Assembly (NCBI GenBank): GCA_963924555.1
Contig: OZ004584.1
Span: 4,835,001 to 4,899,000, forward strand
Length of the DNA: 64,000 bases
Reading direction: 5' to 3'
From: Crambe crambe
Taxonomy: Eukaryota; Porifera; Demospongiae; Poecilosclerida; Crambeidae
Shown here: positions 37,970 to 48,967 of the stretch, in pieces
How positions within the stretch are numbered: the stretch's first letter is position 1
Layout: each line of letters opens with the position of its first letter
Translations under genes and position numbers: made by a program
Notes under the pieces: model-generated
Databases searched by the model: none
The model's input: only the letters and a program-made list of their open reading frames with translations
What the model was told of the DNA's origin: nothing

Positions 37970-38671
37970 AATACCTAGCTATATGCCATGAGTCAGGGAA
38001 ATGCCATCAACATAGCTACTGTTTGTCAATAGATCATCCATGTATACTTAACTCTTGAAGCCCATCAGTTGTAGCCTTTTGATAACCTATTATGCGTCCA
38101 CACACACGACTATTGGTCATTCCTGACCATAAGTGGAATAGAACACCAAATTAAAATCTGTGTGGTTGTCTGTTCCCTTGAACACATCCTCACAGGGGAA
38201 TTGAGTTTCTGGGACAGACCTGGTTAGGGTCTGACATGTTGAGGAAGGCCACACAAGTCCACGTACTTGGTCCATCACTACCACACTGCCTGTAGAAGTC
38301 ACAGTACACACGTACAGCAGAGCCATTGGAGGACCTGATCCTGTAGTGACCTGATGGGGAGGAGGGATTCAGCAGCCTCATGCATCTTTTTTATACTTGA
38401 TTTTGGTTGCCCAAGACATAGACATATCTTCAGGATTGAATTTTGAAGGAGCTGTGTAGCAGGGATTCTTGTCCAAAAACAAGCTAGCTTCCCTGGATGT
38501 AGGCACATTTTCAGATCTTAATTTTGAAGGGGCTGTGTAGCAGGGATTCTCATCCAAAATTATAGCTTCCCTTCCCTCAAGTTCAAATTTTGAAGGGGCT
38601 TGGTAGCATGGATTCTTGTCAAAAAACATAGCTTCCCTTCCTTCTATCATTTTATGGATATTCTTGTCTTC
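37970..38671 (-). pseudogene. Receptor pseudogene lacking TM and stalk
   Basis: The - strand tail has three NPCY motifs (DKNPCYQAPSK, DENPCYTAPSK, DKNPCYTAPSK) but runs from KIKYKKDA straight into LLNPSSPSGHYRIRSSNGS. The TM helix and coiled coil are therefore deleted. The expected ATG is AGG (CTTCCC TAG at about 38670 instead of CTTCCAT). Part of the domain after NQVCPRN is missing or out of frame. Remnants CGRIIGYQK and the SLTH region reach about 37985. Four independent lesions make this a dead copy. Confidence 0.85.
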
Positions 38672-38747
38672 CCTAGCAGTGTAAAGTGACCAGTATTTGT
38701 CCAGTCAATTGGTTATTACTGCAGACTTCTATATGAGCCACACATAA

Positions 38748-39047
38748 TCAGAGAAAGCAGTAGCTCTCTCTCCATGTAGGGATGACGTGGACAGTGGCAT
38801 ACGCTGCGTATAGAGTAATACAAAGGTGAAATTCTAGTTCCCCCACTTAGACTTAACAAAAGCTACTGTGAATGATTATCCAGCCTACTAGAGCCTACTA
38901 CAAAGTGCAGACTACAAAGTGCAGACCAAGTTTCAGGACCAGGGAGCTTACCATTTCAGAAATACGGCAAGCAGGTAAATCGCTGGATTCTTCTTCTTCT
39001 CTAGACCACGAACCACTCAAGTTAAAGCAAGTATTAGCACTCCAAAT
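38748..39047. mobile_element. Truncated composite element fused to a receptor pseudogene
   Basis: Starts TCAGAGAAAGCAGTAGCTCT then ATGTAGGGATGACGTGGAC and follows the 20096/26655 body as far as CACTCCAAATT. There it joins receptor stalk sequence (TTACAATCAGTTCAATTTAT). The right part of the element and the 5' half of the gene are both lost, consistent with one deletion between them. Confidence 0.75.
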
Positions 39048-40067
39048 TTTACAATCAGTTCAATTTATATGCAAGTGAATCAAAACGTTTCAGTGCTAGA
39101 GAACCATGTTGATAATTTAATTCAGAATCATTCCCAGTTGAATAATGACACACAAAATCGACTCAGTGGACTAGAAATTGTATTGAATCAAACTTTTTCA
39201 GCAGTGTTGAATGAGACTGAAATTTTAATTCAGAGGTATTTAGAGAAATCTGGTTTATATCAAAATTATCCTGCAACTTCCTGTGCCGCTATTCTTCAGT
39301 TTAATCCCTCTCCCTCAGGCCACTACTGGATCAGGTCCTCCAATGGCTCTGCTGTGCATGTGTATTGTGACATGACCAGGTCATGTGGTAACATCACTGG
39401 AGGATGGATGAGAGTGGCTGAACTGGACATGAGAGACAACAGTAGCCAGTGTCCCAGTGCTCTCAAGATGGGAACTGCTTGCAATTCTATACGAACATGT
39501 GTGATCAACTCTGACAATGCTAACTGTTCTTCGGTCTCCTTTATCACACATGGTTTCAACTATTCCAGAATCTGTGGGATGATCAGAGCTTACCAAGTTG
39601 GGACACCTGATAGCTTTGATAATTATGGTCGAATAAGGGATTCTCCCTCTCTGGACTCCAACTACGTTGATGGCATCAGTCTGACTCATAGATCATCTCC
39701 AAGACAACACATTTGGACGTTTGCTGCTGAGGCAGGTTTGTTTTTACTCTAGTTAGGTGATTTATTCATTCGTTCCATGTTATCCTCTTAGCTGGTTCTA
39801 CCTGCACTAAATTACCACCAATGCAACACTTTTTCTCGGAAAATCTGTGATGGTATAAGAGCTAAAATAGGAGAGTGTAAGAGCAGCAGACCTTTATGGA
39901 ATGGAGAAACTTGTATAAACTGTAATTCTTCTGATAATCCTCCATGGTTCTATAGGCAGCTGCAAAACCACACCACTGATGATATTGAGATGAGAGTTTG
40001 TAGAGATGAAGATGCTATGAATGAAGATGTTTTAATTCAAGCATTTGAAATTTATATCCAATATTAG
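39048..40067 (+). pseudogene. 5'-truncated + strand receptor with 11-bp deletion
   Basis: Aligns with the stalk and domain of the receptor at 35715; the exon 1 equivalent ends at 39735 and exon 2 starts at 39792. The tail and TM helix are gone at the element junction. In exon 2, GAAAATCTGTGATGG replaces the intact GAAAATCC...CTGTGATGG, losing 11 bp. This shifts the frame and gives TGA right after FFSEN. The remaining sequence to TAG 40067 is otherwise well preserved, so inactivation is recent. Confidence 0.88.
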
Positions 40068-40499
40068 AATACCCAGTTAGCAGAGTGTTTGTAGACTTGA
40101 ACTGTTCAGTTATTACTTTCTTTTTCTTAAAATTTTAATCATTGCTATGAGCTGTCACATAATCCCCATTACTCAACTCATATGTAGTATACTAGGGCAA
40201 TGTGCAACATTTGACAGTGAGTGAGTGAGCAAGTATTCCTACAACTTTTAGAGATGATAGGCTCTAATGGCTCTAATTTGTATTTTAAATTGTTGCTTTT
40301 GGGTTATGTAAGTGGCAGGCAGTTGAAACAGATGAATGAATCTGAGCTGAGTGAATGAGTGGGGGAGGGGCTCTTCTAGCTGACTTGATGATGGTCTTTA
40401 TCGCTCAGCCCGAGCTTCCGATGTATGATCACATGAAATTTTTACTTAAAAGCTTGATTTGACAGCTGAAGAAAGCACTCTGCCATTTTTAGCTATATA

Positions 40500-40770
40500 A
40501 GGGGAAAAGCATTTCGTGAAATGAAAAAAGATGTAGGGATGACCACTGCTCAAAAAAATAAGGAAACAAGAAGGATGGAAATGGGATCAATCTTTGTTCT
40601 GTATAAGGGAAAAAGCATTTCGTGAAATGAAAAAAAGATGTAGGGATGACCACTGCTCAAAAAAGTAAGGAAACAAGAAGGATGGAAATGGGATCAATCT
40701 TTGTTCTGTATATCCAGCCAACAATCCCTACATATACGTCAGGTAGCTTCAGATTATAGTGTAGTAATGT
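40500..40770. mobile_element. Partial foldback (two left arms in tandem)
   Basis: Two consecutive left arms of the 20835 family (AAAGCATTTCGTGAAATG, GATGTAGGGATGACCACTGC) followed by the loop (TTCAGATTATAGTGTAGTAA), with no right arm. The right border cuts a receptor 5' exon at 40771. Confidence 0.75.
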
Positions 40771-40838
40771 ATGGGATTCGTGTCCAAAAGCATAGCTCCC
40801 CTTCCTTCTATCACTTTATGGATATTCTTGTCTTCCAT
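40771..40838 (-). pseudogene. Receptor N-terminal stub
   Basis: ATG at 40838 opens MEDKNIHKVIEGRGAMLLDT, matching the family tail start, then the reading ends at the foldback junction. The upstream flank keeps the family promoter features (AGTCAAT near 40867, palindrome at 41029-41047). Confidence 0.8.
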
Positions 40839-41028
40839 AGCACTGTAAAGTGACCAGTATTCGTCCAGTCAATCTGTGTGTATGTAATCGTTATTACTGC
40901 AGACTTCTATATGAGCCATCATATGTACTTTCACACCAGGAAACTACCATGGCAATAGTTGATGAAACAGTCTTTCTTGTAGGACTTCAGTATAAGGTCT
41001 CACTGTACACTTGTGTTTTAAAATAGGC

Positions 41029-41047
41029 CACCTGTCAATTGCAGGCG
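41029..41047 (-). promoter_or_regulatory. 19-bp palindrome, orphaned by gene truncation
   Basis: CACCTGTCAATTGCAGGCG lies about 190 bp upstream of the stub at 40838. Diverged copy of the family palindrome. Confidence 0.5.
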
Positions 41048-41309
41048 TTTGAAGTGATGTTTCTTTCATATTCTCTATGCTGAAACATCATCTCAATCAA
41101 GTATATGCACGTGCATGGAAAGTAGTATCAAAACTTATTACTGTTTTGGATTTCATATTTGTCCCATTCATGTATAGACTTTTTAATAATCCTGTATTAA
41201 CTTAGTTTATTAGGGAAGGTGAATAATTAGTAAAACAAAAATAAAACAAAATGAAAAATGTTCTGTCATATAGTACCATGGTACAATACTTACAATACTT
41301 AGATGGAAA

Positions 41310-42778
41310 CTATTGCACATACAGCTCTACTAGCTGAACAGGTGTGTCTTCATGATTTGCATCATTGCAAATCCTGACCTCCAGGTCCTCAGTTGTGAAC
41401 CGAGGGAAGGTCTTGCAGAACCATGGAGGGTTGTTGAACTGACAGCAAGTGCTGGAGTGACGACACCCTTTGCCATCCCAAAGAGGATCACTGGAGTAGA
41501 ATTGAGAGAAGGAGAACACAGTGCCATGGTTACCAGAATCACAGAAGTAATCGTTTCCAACGAATGATGTGGAATGTGGCCAGTCGTTGTCATTACTGCA
41601 GTCACATAGGTTAATTGATGGAAAGTTAGATGCTTCTCCTAAGGCACTAACAAAGGACCAGATATGCTGTCGAGACCCCACACTGCCATGAGTCAGGGAA
41701 ACACCATCAACATACTGTCCATCGATAAAGTGTGTATCAGCAATTCCTTGAAGCCCATCAGTTGTAGCCACTTGATAACCGATTATGCGCCCACACACAC
41801 GACTATAGGTCATCCCAAAAGTGGAATAGAACACTGAATCACAACCTTTACGGCTTGTCTGTCTCCTTGTACATGTCCTCACAGGGGAAGAAAGGATGGT
41901 CCAGTTGCTGGGACAGGCCTGGTTGGGGTCTGACATGTTGAGGAAGGCCACACGAGTCCACGTACTTGGTCCATCGCAGCCACACTGCCTGTAGAAGTCG
42001 CAGTACACATGTACTGCAGAGCCATTGGAGGACCTGATCCAGTAGTGACCTGATTGGGAGGAGGGATTCAACTGCAAGACATGGGAACACGAATCGTATT
42101 GTTCATTCTGAATAACTTTGTTAATTTTTGAATCCAAATAGCTTGAAGCATTACGAATTTGTTGGCAGCATCTACGAAATCTTGGAGCTGTGTTATTCTT
42201 TTTTCAAGGATTGGTATACCATCACTTGCATTCTTAAACTCCATTATCTGATCAGATAAATTAATTTTAGAAACCTGAAATTCCACAGATATGTTATTGT
42301 TAGATGCTTGAAGTTCCTTAATCTGCTCAGATATATTATTTTTAAAAGCTTGAAACTTCATAATCTGCTCAGTTTTAGAATCATTAAGTTCAATCTTTAT
42401 CACTTCCAGTTCAGAAATGTGTGAAGTGATTTTTGAAATGGTCCACAATGAAATTCCTATGCTAATAAATGCTGAACTACCTACTAAGATTATTCCAACC
42501 AGAAAAATTATACGGATAAAAGTAGACCTTTTTTTCTTTGACTTAGCTTGGTGAGGATTTCCAGATGCAGGCAGATGATCACCTTGAGATTCAAATTTTG
42601 GAGCAGTATCATAGTTGGGATTTTCAATTTCAGGCATACTTCCAGATTTGAGCCCCAAAGGGATTTCTTCATTCAGATAAGATTCAGGCGCACTCTCAAG
42701 TTCAATCTTTGAAGGAGCTCGGTAGAATGGATTCTGAATCATGGGTTTACTTCCTTTTGTCACTTCATATACTTCCAT
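41310..42778 (-). pseudogene. Type II receptor with one frameshift
   Basis: ATG at 42778; tail with NPFY (16-19) and NPNY (53-56); helix at about 88-112 (IIFLVGIILVGSSAFISIGI); stalk with 14-residue units. Near 42152, LQDFVDAANKFV shifts frame where paralogues continue into the last helix turn. The other frame runs MDSKINKVIQNEQYDSCSH and then the complete domain to LYVQ at 41310. One lost base explains everything. No splice signals at the site rescue it. Could be a null allele or a base-calling error. Confidence 0.82.
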
Positions 42779-42865
42779 GGCTCTTGAAATTATATCGTAA
42801 CTGCTCTTTTGTATTTCAGCATCCAGTTGGTGTAGGGGTAATCCTTAGCTAATTGAGAATAGAAA

Positions 42866-42884
42866 TACCTGTCGATAACAGGTA
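42866..42884 (-). promoter_or_regulatory. 19-bp palindrome upstream of the 42778 start
   Basis: TACCTGTCGATAACAGGTA, 88 bp upstream of the ATG. Confidence 0.65.
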
Positions 42885-42899
42885 GCTATATAGCCATGG

Positions 42900-43777
42900 C
42901 CCAGGTTTTGCTGAGTGAATTCTCAACTGCATAGTGTCATCCTCCAGCACATGCAGGGTGGTACTAATCACAACAGGTACTAAAGCCTGTATTGAAGTGT
43001 AATAGACTGACCGACAGTTCAAAGGTCAATTTCTACGTAAGCACATGCATGGGTCTCACAAGTAAGCTAGGGACTAGAAGCCTAAACTGGCAAAGAAAGC
43101 AACAAACAAGGCACCAGCAAGTATGGCGAGTAACAAGCAAGGTGCCAGAGACTGCACAGAGAAAGCCTCACTGAAGTAAAAGCTATATTATAGCTAGAAG
43201 ACCATGCAGAGTTCAAGCTTAATAGCATGTGATTTCAAATAACACGTGTGCTCATGACAATCACTGCACCGTATTAACCAATGCAGGAAGGAGACATACA
43301 GATTACAATCCAGTGCTCTGAATGAGTTAAGATCATATTATGTGGGCACATACGAGGTTATACGAGAAACAGCTAATGGTCTTCTAGAATTAATAATTGA
43401 GTGAGTAAGCTGACTCTGTACGGTGGGTGCTGTCCTGTGTATACTCAGTCTTGGGATTTGGAAGCTGACTGACTACTTTATCCCTCCCTCCCTCTCTCCC
43501 TCCTTCTCTCTGAGGTATAAATTGAACATGTGAACCAGAAGAAGGAACCCTGCTTGTTGGAGTGCTGGATTGGATATTGATGGATATTAATATTAGCTGT
43601 TCCTCGTACCATAAAATTACTACTGCAAATTGTCTAGTTTTGAAAAAAAAAGGTTACCTGTTATCGACAGCATTTTTTTGGTTTATTACCAAATAATATT
43701 TGGTTAAGCCAACTACCTTTGTAGCTAATGTGAACATAAATATATATGGAACGATACAATGCAGTAAGACACAAAGT
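42900..43777. other. Intergenic, no intact gene seen
   Basis: Contains a CCCTCC/CTCTCC tract (about 43485-43510) and an orphan palindrome-like site (43655-43673, TACCTGTTATCGACAGCAT) with no receptor start downstream on the - strand before the next copy. Confidence 0.4.
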
Positions 43778-44066
43778 TAAAATGGAGTTAGTGGCAGGTT
43801 AGTTTCACAAATAATTCTCAAGTTTCTTTTGAAAGTTGGTATGGAGCTTATGGCCACAATTTCATCAGGGATGGTATTCCATGACTTCACCACATTAACC
43901 ACATTAAAGAATAATGAGGCCTGACAACAAGCTGTTCTGGCAAAGGAACGAGCCATTGCCTCGAGTTCCTTCTCATATCATAGGGAAGAAATCTTGGAGT
44001 GAAAGTAGATGCTGGGATGAGAGAGGACCCATCAAGGATCCTCTTGACAACAATAGCGTTAGGTTA
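43778..44066 (-). mobile_element. Non-LTR retrotransposon 3' ORF remnant
   Basis: The - strand translation ending at TAA 43778 contains SLFFNVVNVVKSWNTIPDEI, then VAISSIPTFKRNL. This is the usual extreme C-terminus of the reverse-transcriptase ORF in many LINE families (N-x-WN-x-LP-x-E ... FK-x-x-L). Upstream, RFLPYDMRRNSRQW is in a neighbouring frame. Only this tail is present; it is 5' truncated and frameshifted. Confidence 0.65.
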
Positions 44067-44352
44067 GCATCAGGTTAGTCCAAATATACATACAGTGACA
44101 TACACACATTTCACTAAGAAATGTGACAACTATTTATTTCACATTATAATTTCTCTTTGTGTCTTGATTTTGTTTATGTGAGACAGAGAAATCTGTAGTT
44201 CAGAATCGATACTCAAAATGGTAGCTACTTGCATATCTTCAATATTATAAAGTTTGATTACTAATAATTAATACTGAAATGATGGACAACTTATTATAGT
44301 AAAATAATAGTCTACACTATTGCAGTATCAAAGTTAGAGTCAAAGTGCATGG

Positions 44353-45927
44353 TCACTGCACATACAGCTCTACTAGCTGAATAGGTGTGTCTTCATCATT
44401 TCCACCATGGCAGATCCTGACCTCCAGGTCATCAGTGGTGGATTGGGGGAGGGTCTTGCAGAACCATGGAGGGGTGTTGAACTGACAGCAGGTGCTGGAG
44501 GGACCACATCCCTGGCCATCCCAGAGAGGGTCTCTGGAGTACAATTTATTGGGGGTATAGTGAGTGACATGATTTCCAGAATCGCAGAAGTAGTCATTTC
44601 CAACAAAAGATGTGTTATATGGCCATTTATTGTTATTACTGCAATCGCATACGTATCTTGCTTTAAATCGAGTTGCTTCTCCTATGGCACTAGCAAAGGA
44701 CCAGATATGCTGTCGAGACCCAACACTGCCATGAGTCAGGGAAACGCCATCAACATACTGTCCGTCAATAGATTTTCCTTGTACTAGTAGTCCTTGAAAG
44801 CCATCTGTTGTGGACTGTTGATAACCTATTATACGTCCACACACACGACTATAGGTCATTCCAAAAGTGGAATGGAACACTGAATTGCAACCTGTAATGG
44901 TGGTCTTTTCCCTTGAGCATCTCCTCACTTTGTTGGAGAAGATAGTCCAGTTTTTGGGGCAAACTTGGTTGGGATCTGACATGTTGAGGAAGGCCACACG
45001 AGTCCACGTACTTGGTCCATCACAACCACACTGCCTGTTGAAGTCACAGTACACGTATACAGCAGAACCATTGGAGGACCTGATCCAGTAGTGATCTGAT
45101 GGGGAGGAGGGATTCAACTGCAAGACATGGGAACATGAATCATATTGTTCACTCTGAATAATTTTGTTTATTTTCAAATCAAAATAATTATGGAGTTCGT
45201 TGGCAGCATTCGAAAAATTTTGGAGTTGTATCGTTTTAAGATTTGATGTATCATCACTTGCATTCTTAAGCTCCATAATCTGATGATATAAATTATTCTT
45301 AGAAATCTGTAACTCCATTATCTTCTTAGATATATCATTGTTGGATACTTGAAGTCCCATAATCTCTTCATTTTTAGAAGCCTGAAGCTTCATGATCTGA
45401 TCAGTCAAAGCCTGAATCTCCATACTGTGCTCAGATATATTATTAATAAGCTCCTTAATCTGCTTTGATATATTACTTTTAATAATATTGAATTCAATCT
45501 GCTCACCCTTAGTCTTCTCATATATATTATTTTTAAAAGCCTTAAGCTCAATCATAATCATTCCAAGTTTGGAAATATTTGAATTGACTCGTGAAATGGA
45601 CCACAATGAAATACCCATACTAACGAATGCTGCACTACCTATTATGATGAATGCAACCAGTAAAATTGAGCGACCACCTGCAGCTTTTGTATACTTTGGA
45701 ATCTTTTCAGATGAAGACACACCTTGAGTTTTTAACTTATAGTGGGTGGGAGTTTCAGATGCAGGCTCACTCTCAGATTTGACTTTCAAAGGAATTGCAT
45801 ACCTTGGACAAGGATTTTCAGATTCGGGCTCACTTTCAATTTCTGATTCCGAAGGAGCTCGATAGACAGGATTCCCAATCATGGCTTTTCTTCCCTCTAT
45901 CACTTCATTCTCTTGTTCACCTTCCAT
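44353..45927 (-). CDS. Type II receptor, intact, 524 aa
   Basis: Single-exon ORF. The tail (1-86) has NPVY at 19-22 and further tyrosines (PRYAIP, THYKL). The signal-anchor helix is at about 87-110 (SILLVAFIIIGSAAFVSMGI) after basic residues, so N-in. The stalk (about 111-255) is built of SKNxISEQIMELQ-like units with N-glycosylation sequons. The domain (about 266-524) has YYWI-type start HYWIRSSNGSAVYVYCDFNR, VCPKNWTIFSNKVRRCSREK, FVGNDYFCDSGN, then the variable HVTHYTPNKLYSR, then DPLWDGQGCGPSSTCCQF. Its domain is nearly identical to those at 46939 and 53552, while tail and stalk differ, which suggests domain-level conversion. Confidence 0.88.
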   Translation of the reverse strand: MEGEQENEVIEGRKAMIGNPVYRAPSESEIESEPESENPCPRYAIPLKVKSESEPASETPTHYKLKTQGVSSSEKIPKYTKAAGGRSILLVAFIIIGSAAFVSMGISLWSISRVNSNISKLGMIMIELKAFKNNIYEKTKGEQIEFNIIKSNISKQIKELINNISEHSMEIQALTDQIMKLQASKNEEIMGLQVSNNDISKKIMELQISKNNLYHQIMELKNASDDTSNLKTIQLQNFSNAANELHNYFDLKINKIIQSEQYDSCSHVLQLNPSSPSDHYWIRSSNGSAVYVYCDFNRQCGCDGPSTWTRVAFLNMSDPNQVCPKNWTIFSNKVRRCSREKTTITGCNSVFHSTFGMTYSRVCGRIIGYQQSTTDGFQGLLVQGKSIDGQYVDGVSLTHGSVGSRQHIWSFASAIGEATRFKARYVCDCSNNNKWPYNTSFVGNDYFCDSGNHVTHYTPNKLYSRDPLWDGQGCGPSSTCCQFNTPPWFCKTLPQSTTDDLEVRICHGGNDEDTPIQLVELYVQ

Positions 45928-46050
45928 AACGCTTTATAAAGAGATATATTGTAGCTGCTCCTCGTATTAATGATGTTTCGTTGCAGATTCTAGTCAATCT
46001 GTGTTCTGGTGCAATATAAGTGATTTTTGAAAATAGTGGCACTTCAAAAA

Positions 46051-46069
46051 TACCTGTCAACGACAGGCA
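46051..46069 (-). promoter_or_regulatory. 19-bp palindrome upstream of the 45927 start
   Basis: TACCTGTCAACGACAGGCA, preceded by CACTTCAAAAA, about 125 bp upstream of the ATG. AGTCAATCTGTG lies between it and the ATG. Confidence 0.65.
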
Positions 46070-46938
46070 TTTCTGGAGCATGTGTATCATGCACATACAG
46101 GGTGTTACTAATCACTATTCTGGGGCATATTAGGATGTATAGACCTATTATATAGAAGAGGCGTGCGTGACCTGAGAGTCAGCACGCTCACCCTTTATAA
46201 CCTGATACATGGCCACATTATATGATTATAAGTCATTCCCAAAGAGGATGGGGTCTGACATGTACTGTAAGATGAATCCAACCAGTAATATTGAGCAACT
46301 ACTCTAGCACAGCCTTTGTCTACTTAGAGTTAAAATAGAGGACGATGATGTTCTATTTGTAACCAGTAAAAATTATTGGTTTGGTTCCATTCTTGTGCCC
46401 CTTAGTTATACGTATGACCAAATCTTAACAGTACTTGTGGTGTTCAAGCTTATTAAGAGCAGTTTAAACCATTTAATCACCAGAATGTGACCTTATTGTA
46501 ATTTCAGATGGTAGTATTTAAAATCGATTATGAAAGAATTCGTACCAAAGAATTCAGATAGAAATTGCTATGAGCAAAACATGCACATCAATTGATTATC
46601 TTCATTGTTATTTTTAAATGCGTAAGTACTAAATTTCAGCAGTTTTGCTGGCCCTTGGATGTTATTTTTTGTCCTATTATATTGGTGGTTATTAATTTTT
46701 TGTCCTTAATATTTAGTACAGCCCTTAAAAAGATTTTTTATCTTGGTGGTTCATATGCCATATAGTTATAACACCTTAGTAGTTTAAAGGTTACTTCAAG
46801 CACTTTTCAGGTGCGATAATATTTAAAGTTTGATCACTAATAATAGGTACAATAAATATATTTAAATGATGGACAACTTGTATAGTAATTACGTAGCCTA
46901 CACTATTTCAGTATCAAGATTAGAGTCAAAGTGCATTG

Positions 46939-48474
46939 TTACTGCACATACAACTCTACTAGCTGAACAGGTGTATCTTCATCATTTCCACCATGGCAGA
47001 TCCTGACCTCCAGGTCATCAGTGGTGGACTGAGGGAGGGTCTTGCAGAACCATGGAGGGGTGTTGAACTGACAGCAGGTGCTGGAGCGATCGCATCCCTG
47101 GCCATCCCAGAGAGGGTCTCTGGAGTACAGATTATTGCGGATATAGTAAGTGACATGATTTCCAGAATCGCAGAAGTAGTCATTTCCAACAAAAGATGTG
47201 TTATATGGCCAGTTATTGTTATTACTGCAATCGCATACATATCTCGCACCAAAATTCGTTGCTTCTCCTAAAGTACTAGCAAAGGACCAGATATGCTGTC
47301 GAGATCCAACACTGCCATGAGTCAGGGAAACGCCATCAACATACTGCTTGTCAATATTTCGTTGGTGGCTGACTAATCCTTGAAAGCCATCTGTTGTGGA
47401 CTGTTGATAACCTATTATACGTCCACACACACGACTATAGGTCATTCCAAAAGTGGAATAGAACACTGAATTGCAACCTGTAATGGTGGTCTTTTCCCTT
47501 GAGCATCTCCTCACTTTGTTGGAGAAGATAGTCCAGTTTTTGGGGCAAACTTGGTTGGGATCTGACATGTTGAGGAAGGCCACACGAATCCACGTACTTG
47601 GTCCATCACAACCACACTGCCTGTTGAAGTCACAGTACACGTATACAGCAGAGCCATTGGAGGACCTGATCCAGTAGTGATCTGATGGGGAGGAGGGATT
47701 CAACAGCAAAACATGATAACATGAATCATATTGTTTAGTCTGAATAATTGTGTTTATTTTCGAACTGAAAGACCTTGAAGCTTTACGTAGGTCATAAACA
47801 GCATCTGCAGTATTCTGAAGCTGTGCTATTTTTAATTCGAGTTTTGGTATACCACCACTAACATTTTTAAGCTCCATAATCTGCTCATATATATTATTTT
47901 CAGATGCCTTAAGTTTCATAATTTCTTCTGATAGATTATTTTTTGAAGCCTGAAGTTTCATAATCTTTTCAGATATATCACGTTTTGAAGCCTGAAACTC
48001 CATATAATGCTCAGATATATTATTCATAAGCTCCATAAAATTTTCAGATATGTTATTTTTAAAAGCCTTAATCTGCTCAGTATTAGAAGCCTGAAACTCA
48101 AGTTTGGAAATGCTCAAACTGACTCGTGATATAGTCCACAATGAAATACCCATGCTAACTAATGCTGCACTACCTACTAAGATGAATCCAACTAGTAATA
48201 TTGAGCGACCAAAAGCAGCTTTTTTAAACTTTGACTGAGTTTGTTTTCGATTTTCAGATGACAACATTCCTCGAGTTGAACACATTTCATAACCAAGATT
48301 TTCAGTTGCAGGTTTACTTTCAGTTTTGATCTTCAATGGGACTTCTTTGCTTGGAGGAGATTCAGGCGATTCAGGCACACTTTCAAGTCCAAACTTCGAA
48401 GCAGCTGGGTGGAATGGATTCCTAATCATAGCTTCTCTTTCCTGTATCTCTTCATAGATTCCTTCACCTTCCAT
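46939..48474 (-). CDS. Type II receptor, intact, 511 aa
   Basis: I start it at ATG 48474 (MEGEGIYEEIQE) because all paralogues start ME-x there; an in-frame ATG at 48504 would add MDKRSYNMAV. The tail has YEEI (7-10). The family NPxY is changed to NPFH (19-22), and a second site reads NLGY. Helix at about 91-113. The stalk has repeated SEQ/SEKIMKLQASK 14-mers. The full domain ends at LYVQ, 46939. It is a near copy of 53552-55096 in duplication copy B, which has NPDY where this has NLGY. Intact and probably expressed. Confidence 0.88.
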   Translation of the reverse strand: MEGEGIYEEIQEREAMIRNPFHPAASKFGLESVPESPESPPSKEVPLKIKTESKPATENLGYEMCSTRGMLSSENRKQTQSKFKKAAFGRSILLVGFILVGSAALVSMGISLWTISRVSLSISKLEFQASNTEQIKAFKNNISENFMELMNNISEHYMEFQASKRDISEKIMKLQASKNNLSEEIMKLKASENNIYEQIMELKNVSGGIPKLELKIAQLQNTADAVYDLRKASRSFSSKINTIIQTKQYDSCYHVLLLNPSSPSDHYWIRSSNGSAVYVYCDFNRQCGCDGPSTWIRVAFLNMSDPNQVCPKNWTIFSNKVRRCSREKTTITGCNSVFYSTFGMTYSRVCGRIIGYQQSTTDGFQGLVSHQRNIDKQYVDGVSLTHGSVGSRQHIWSFASTLGEATNFGARYVCDCSNNNNWPYNTSFVGNDYFCDSGNHVTYYIRNNLYSRDPLWDGQGCDRSSTCCQFNTPPWFCKTLPQSTTDDLEVRICHGGNDEDTPVQLVELYVQ

Positions 48475-48558
48475 AACTGCCATATTGTAGCTTCTCTTGT
48501 CCATCGATCTATGTGGTGACAATCTTTATCAAAATAAGTGAATAAGTGTCACTTCAAA

Positions 48559-48577
48559 TACTTGTAAATTACAGGTA
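48559..48577 (-). promoter_or_regulatory. 19-bp palindrome upstream of the 48474 start
   Basis: TACTTGTAAATTACAGGTA, 85 bp upstream of the ATG, preceded by GTCACTTCAAA. The half-sites are weaker, but position and spacing are kept. Confidence 0.6.
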
Positions 48578-48662
48578 TAGTATGGAAATGCAAGCATTGT
48601 GGGGGTGATCACACATGCTTGGTCGTCATCTGCAATGTTAGAATGTATGAAGCATATTATTA

Positions 48663-48967
48663 CAAGTGAAAGGAAAAAAATTTATGCTAAATAAAAAGGC
48701 CATGTAGGGTTAGTCTGTACTTTAACAGTTTCTGTCAACAAAAATCAAAATTATGCTGCCTTCAATAATAATCCCTACATCACTGCCTCCCACCAAGCTG
48801 CTTTAATTGTTCATGTCAGTATAAAAGTGTTCTGCTTGGTTTAGGCAGTGATGTAGGGATTATTATTGAAGGCAGCATAATTTTGATTTTTGTTGACAGA
48901 AACTGTTAAAGTACAGACTAACCCTACATGGCCTTTTTATTTAGCATAATTTTTTTCCTTTCACTTG
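48663..48967. mobile_element. Foldback element, second family
   Basis: Ends are CAAGTGAAAGG and CCTTTCACTTG. Arms are bounded by ATGTAGGGTT and AATCCCTACAT, with an arm sequence (TTTCTGTCAACAAAAATC) unlike the 20835 family. The loop is about 55 bp. Duplicated at 55285-55589. Confidence 0.85.

Noticed and set aside
46993-47271. Open frames antisense to the receptor domains (repeated at 44407, 49951, 51255, 53606, 56645 and 58382)
   Set aside because: They recur only because the sense domain sequence is conserved. They have no family features, and the sense frames carry the conserved cysteines.
48475-48522. Longer N-termini for the receptors at 46939 and 53552 (MDKRSYNMAV and upstream)
   Set aside because: All other - strand paralogues begin at the aligned ME-x. 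The extension is seen only in this recent duplicate pair. It remains possible.
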